From an uncultured Oscillospiraceae bacterium (GTDB lineage Bacteria; Bacillota; Clostridia; Oscillospirales; Ruminococcaceae), in NCBI GenBank assembly GCA_900542145.1, contig UQMF01000037.1, forward strand, positions 1-13,502: a stretch of 13,502 bases of DNA, in the 5' to 3' direction. A model generated the notes under the pieces. That model saw only the letters and a list, made by a program, of their open reading frames with translations, was not told the origin of the DNA and made no database searches. Made by a program: the position numbers and the translations under genes. How positions within the stretch are numbered: the stretch's first letter is position 1; each line of letters starts with the position of its first letter. Shown here piece by piece: positions 13,415 to 13,502 of this stretch.

Positions 13415-13417
13415 TTT
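13398..13417 (+). terminator. Second terminator hairpin with T tract
   Basis: GCCCGC, loop GAG, GCGGGC followed by TTTTT is a compact intrinsic terminator. Its flanks match those of the hairpin at 2067-2081, with a T-A pair there replaced by C-G here. Confidence 0.8.
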
Positions 13418-13424
13418 AAATCAG

Positions 13425-13455
13425 TTTTTTGCCACGGGTTTCCCGGGGCAAAAAA
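13425..13455. terminator. Symmetric bidirectional terminator hairpin
   Basis: TTTTTTGCC-a-CGGG, loop TTT, CCCG-g-GGCAAAAAA pair with one A/G mismatch. The T tracts on both outer sides suit termination from either direction, suggesting a convergent minus-strand gene beyond the window end. From 13456 to 13502 I see no gene, only small inverted repeats such as GGC-TTC-GCC. Confidence 0.65.
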
Positions 13456-13502
13456 CACTTCTATCCCAGCAAGTGTATTGGAAACGGCTTCGCCTTATTC
13501 CT

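Noticed and set aside
1..13502. CRISPR array, tRNA, rRNA, transposase or phage genes
   Set aside because: I saw no direct repeats with spacers, no cloverleaf-like sequence with a conserved TTCGA arm in context, and no mobile-element protein motif.

Overview
The window looks like chromosome of a low-to-mid GC Gram-positive anaerobe of the class Clostridia, most likely an Oscillospiraceae/Ruminococcus-type gut bacterium. This rests on consensus GGAGG-type ribosome sites, the sequence character of the F-type ATP synthase subunits, an AspAT class-Ic aminotransferase, a Ser/Thr-linker lipoprotein and an Ig-like (BIG2) surface protein. The genus is inference. Coding DNA is GC-rich, while the intergenic regions are clearly AT-rich.

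Layout. Positions 148-1995 (+) encode an unrecognised cytoplasmic-looking protein built of helical repeats with an exact 72-residue period. It converges on a long minus-strand block (10433 down to 2128), and a strong hairpin that can terminate in both directions lies between them. The minus-strand block reads, in transcription order: aminotransferase, DUF1275-type membrane protein (in the place often held by atpI), then atpB, atpE, atpF, a fused delta-C-domain/alpha gene, atpG, atpD and atpC. Gaps within the atp genes are 6-18 nt or start/stop overlaps, so it reads as one operon. The 335-bp divergent region 10434-10768 carries two excellent tandem promoters for the plus strand, a weaker candidate promoter for the minus-strand operon, and two palindromes that could be operators. 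The plus strand then encodes a lipoprotein GDSL/SGNH esterase (10769-12082) and a secreted protein with two beta-rich domains plus a BIG2 domain (12230-13318), followed by an array of hairpins.

Main point of interest. The ATP synthase is structurally unusual in linked ways. No separate delta subunit gene (atpH) is present. Instead only the C-terminal, b-binding part of delta is fused to the N-terminus of alpha, and the N-terminal domain of delta, which normally caps the top of F1, is absent from the operon. The gamma subunit carries a lysine-rich C-terminal tail that would emerge at that same uncapped apex. The c subunit has a cleavable-looking signal peptide and an acidic linker ahead of its normal hairpin. 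Subunit a lacks the usual Asn after its essential RLFG arginine motif. Together these suggest a remodelled stator and rotor. I could not check whether this arrangement has already been described.

A second point is a composite terminator module found twice (after 1995 and after 13318). Its two copies differ by a compensatory base-pair change, so its RNA hairpin appears to be conserved and it may be a dispersed element of this genome.
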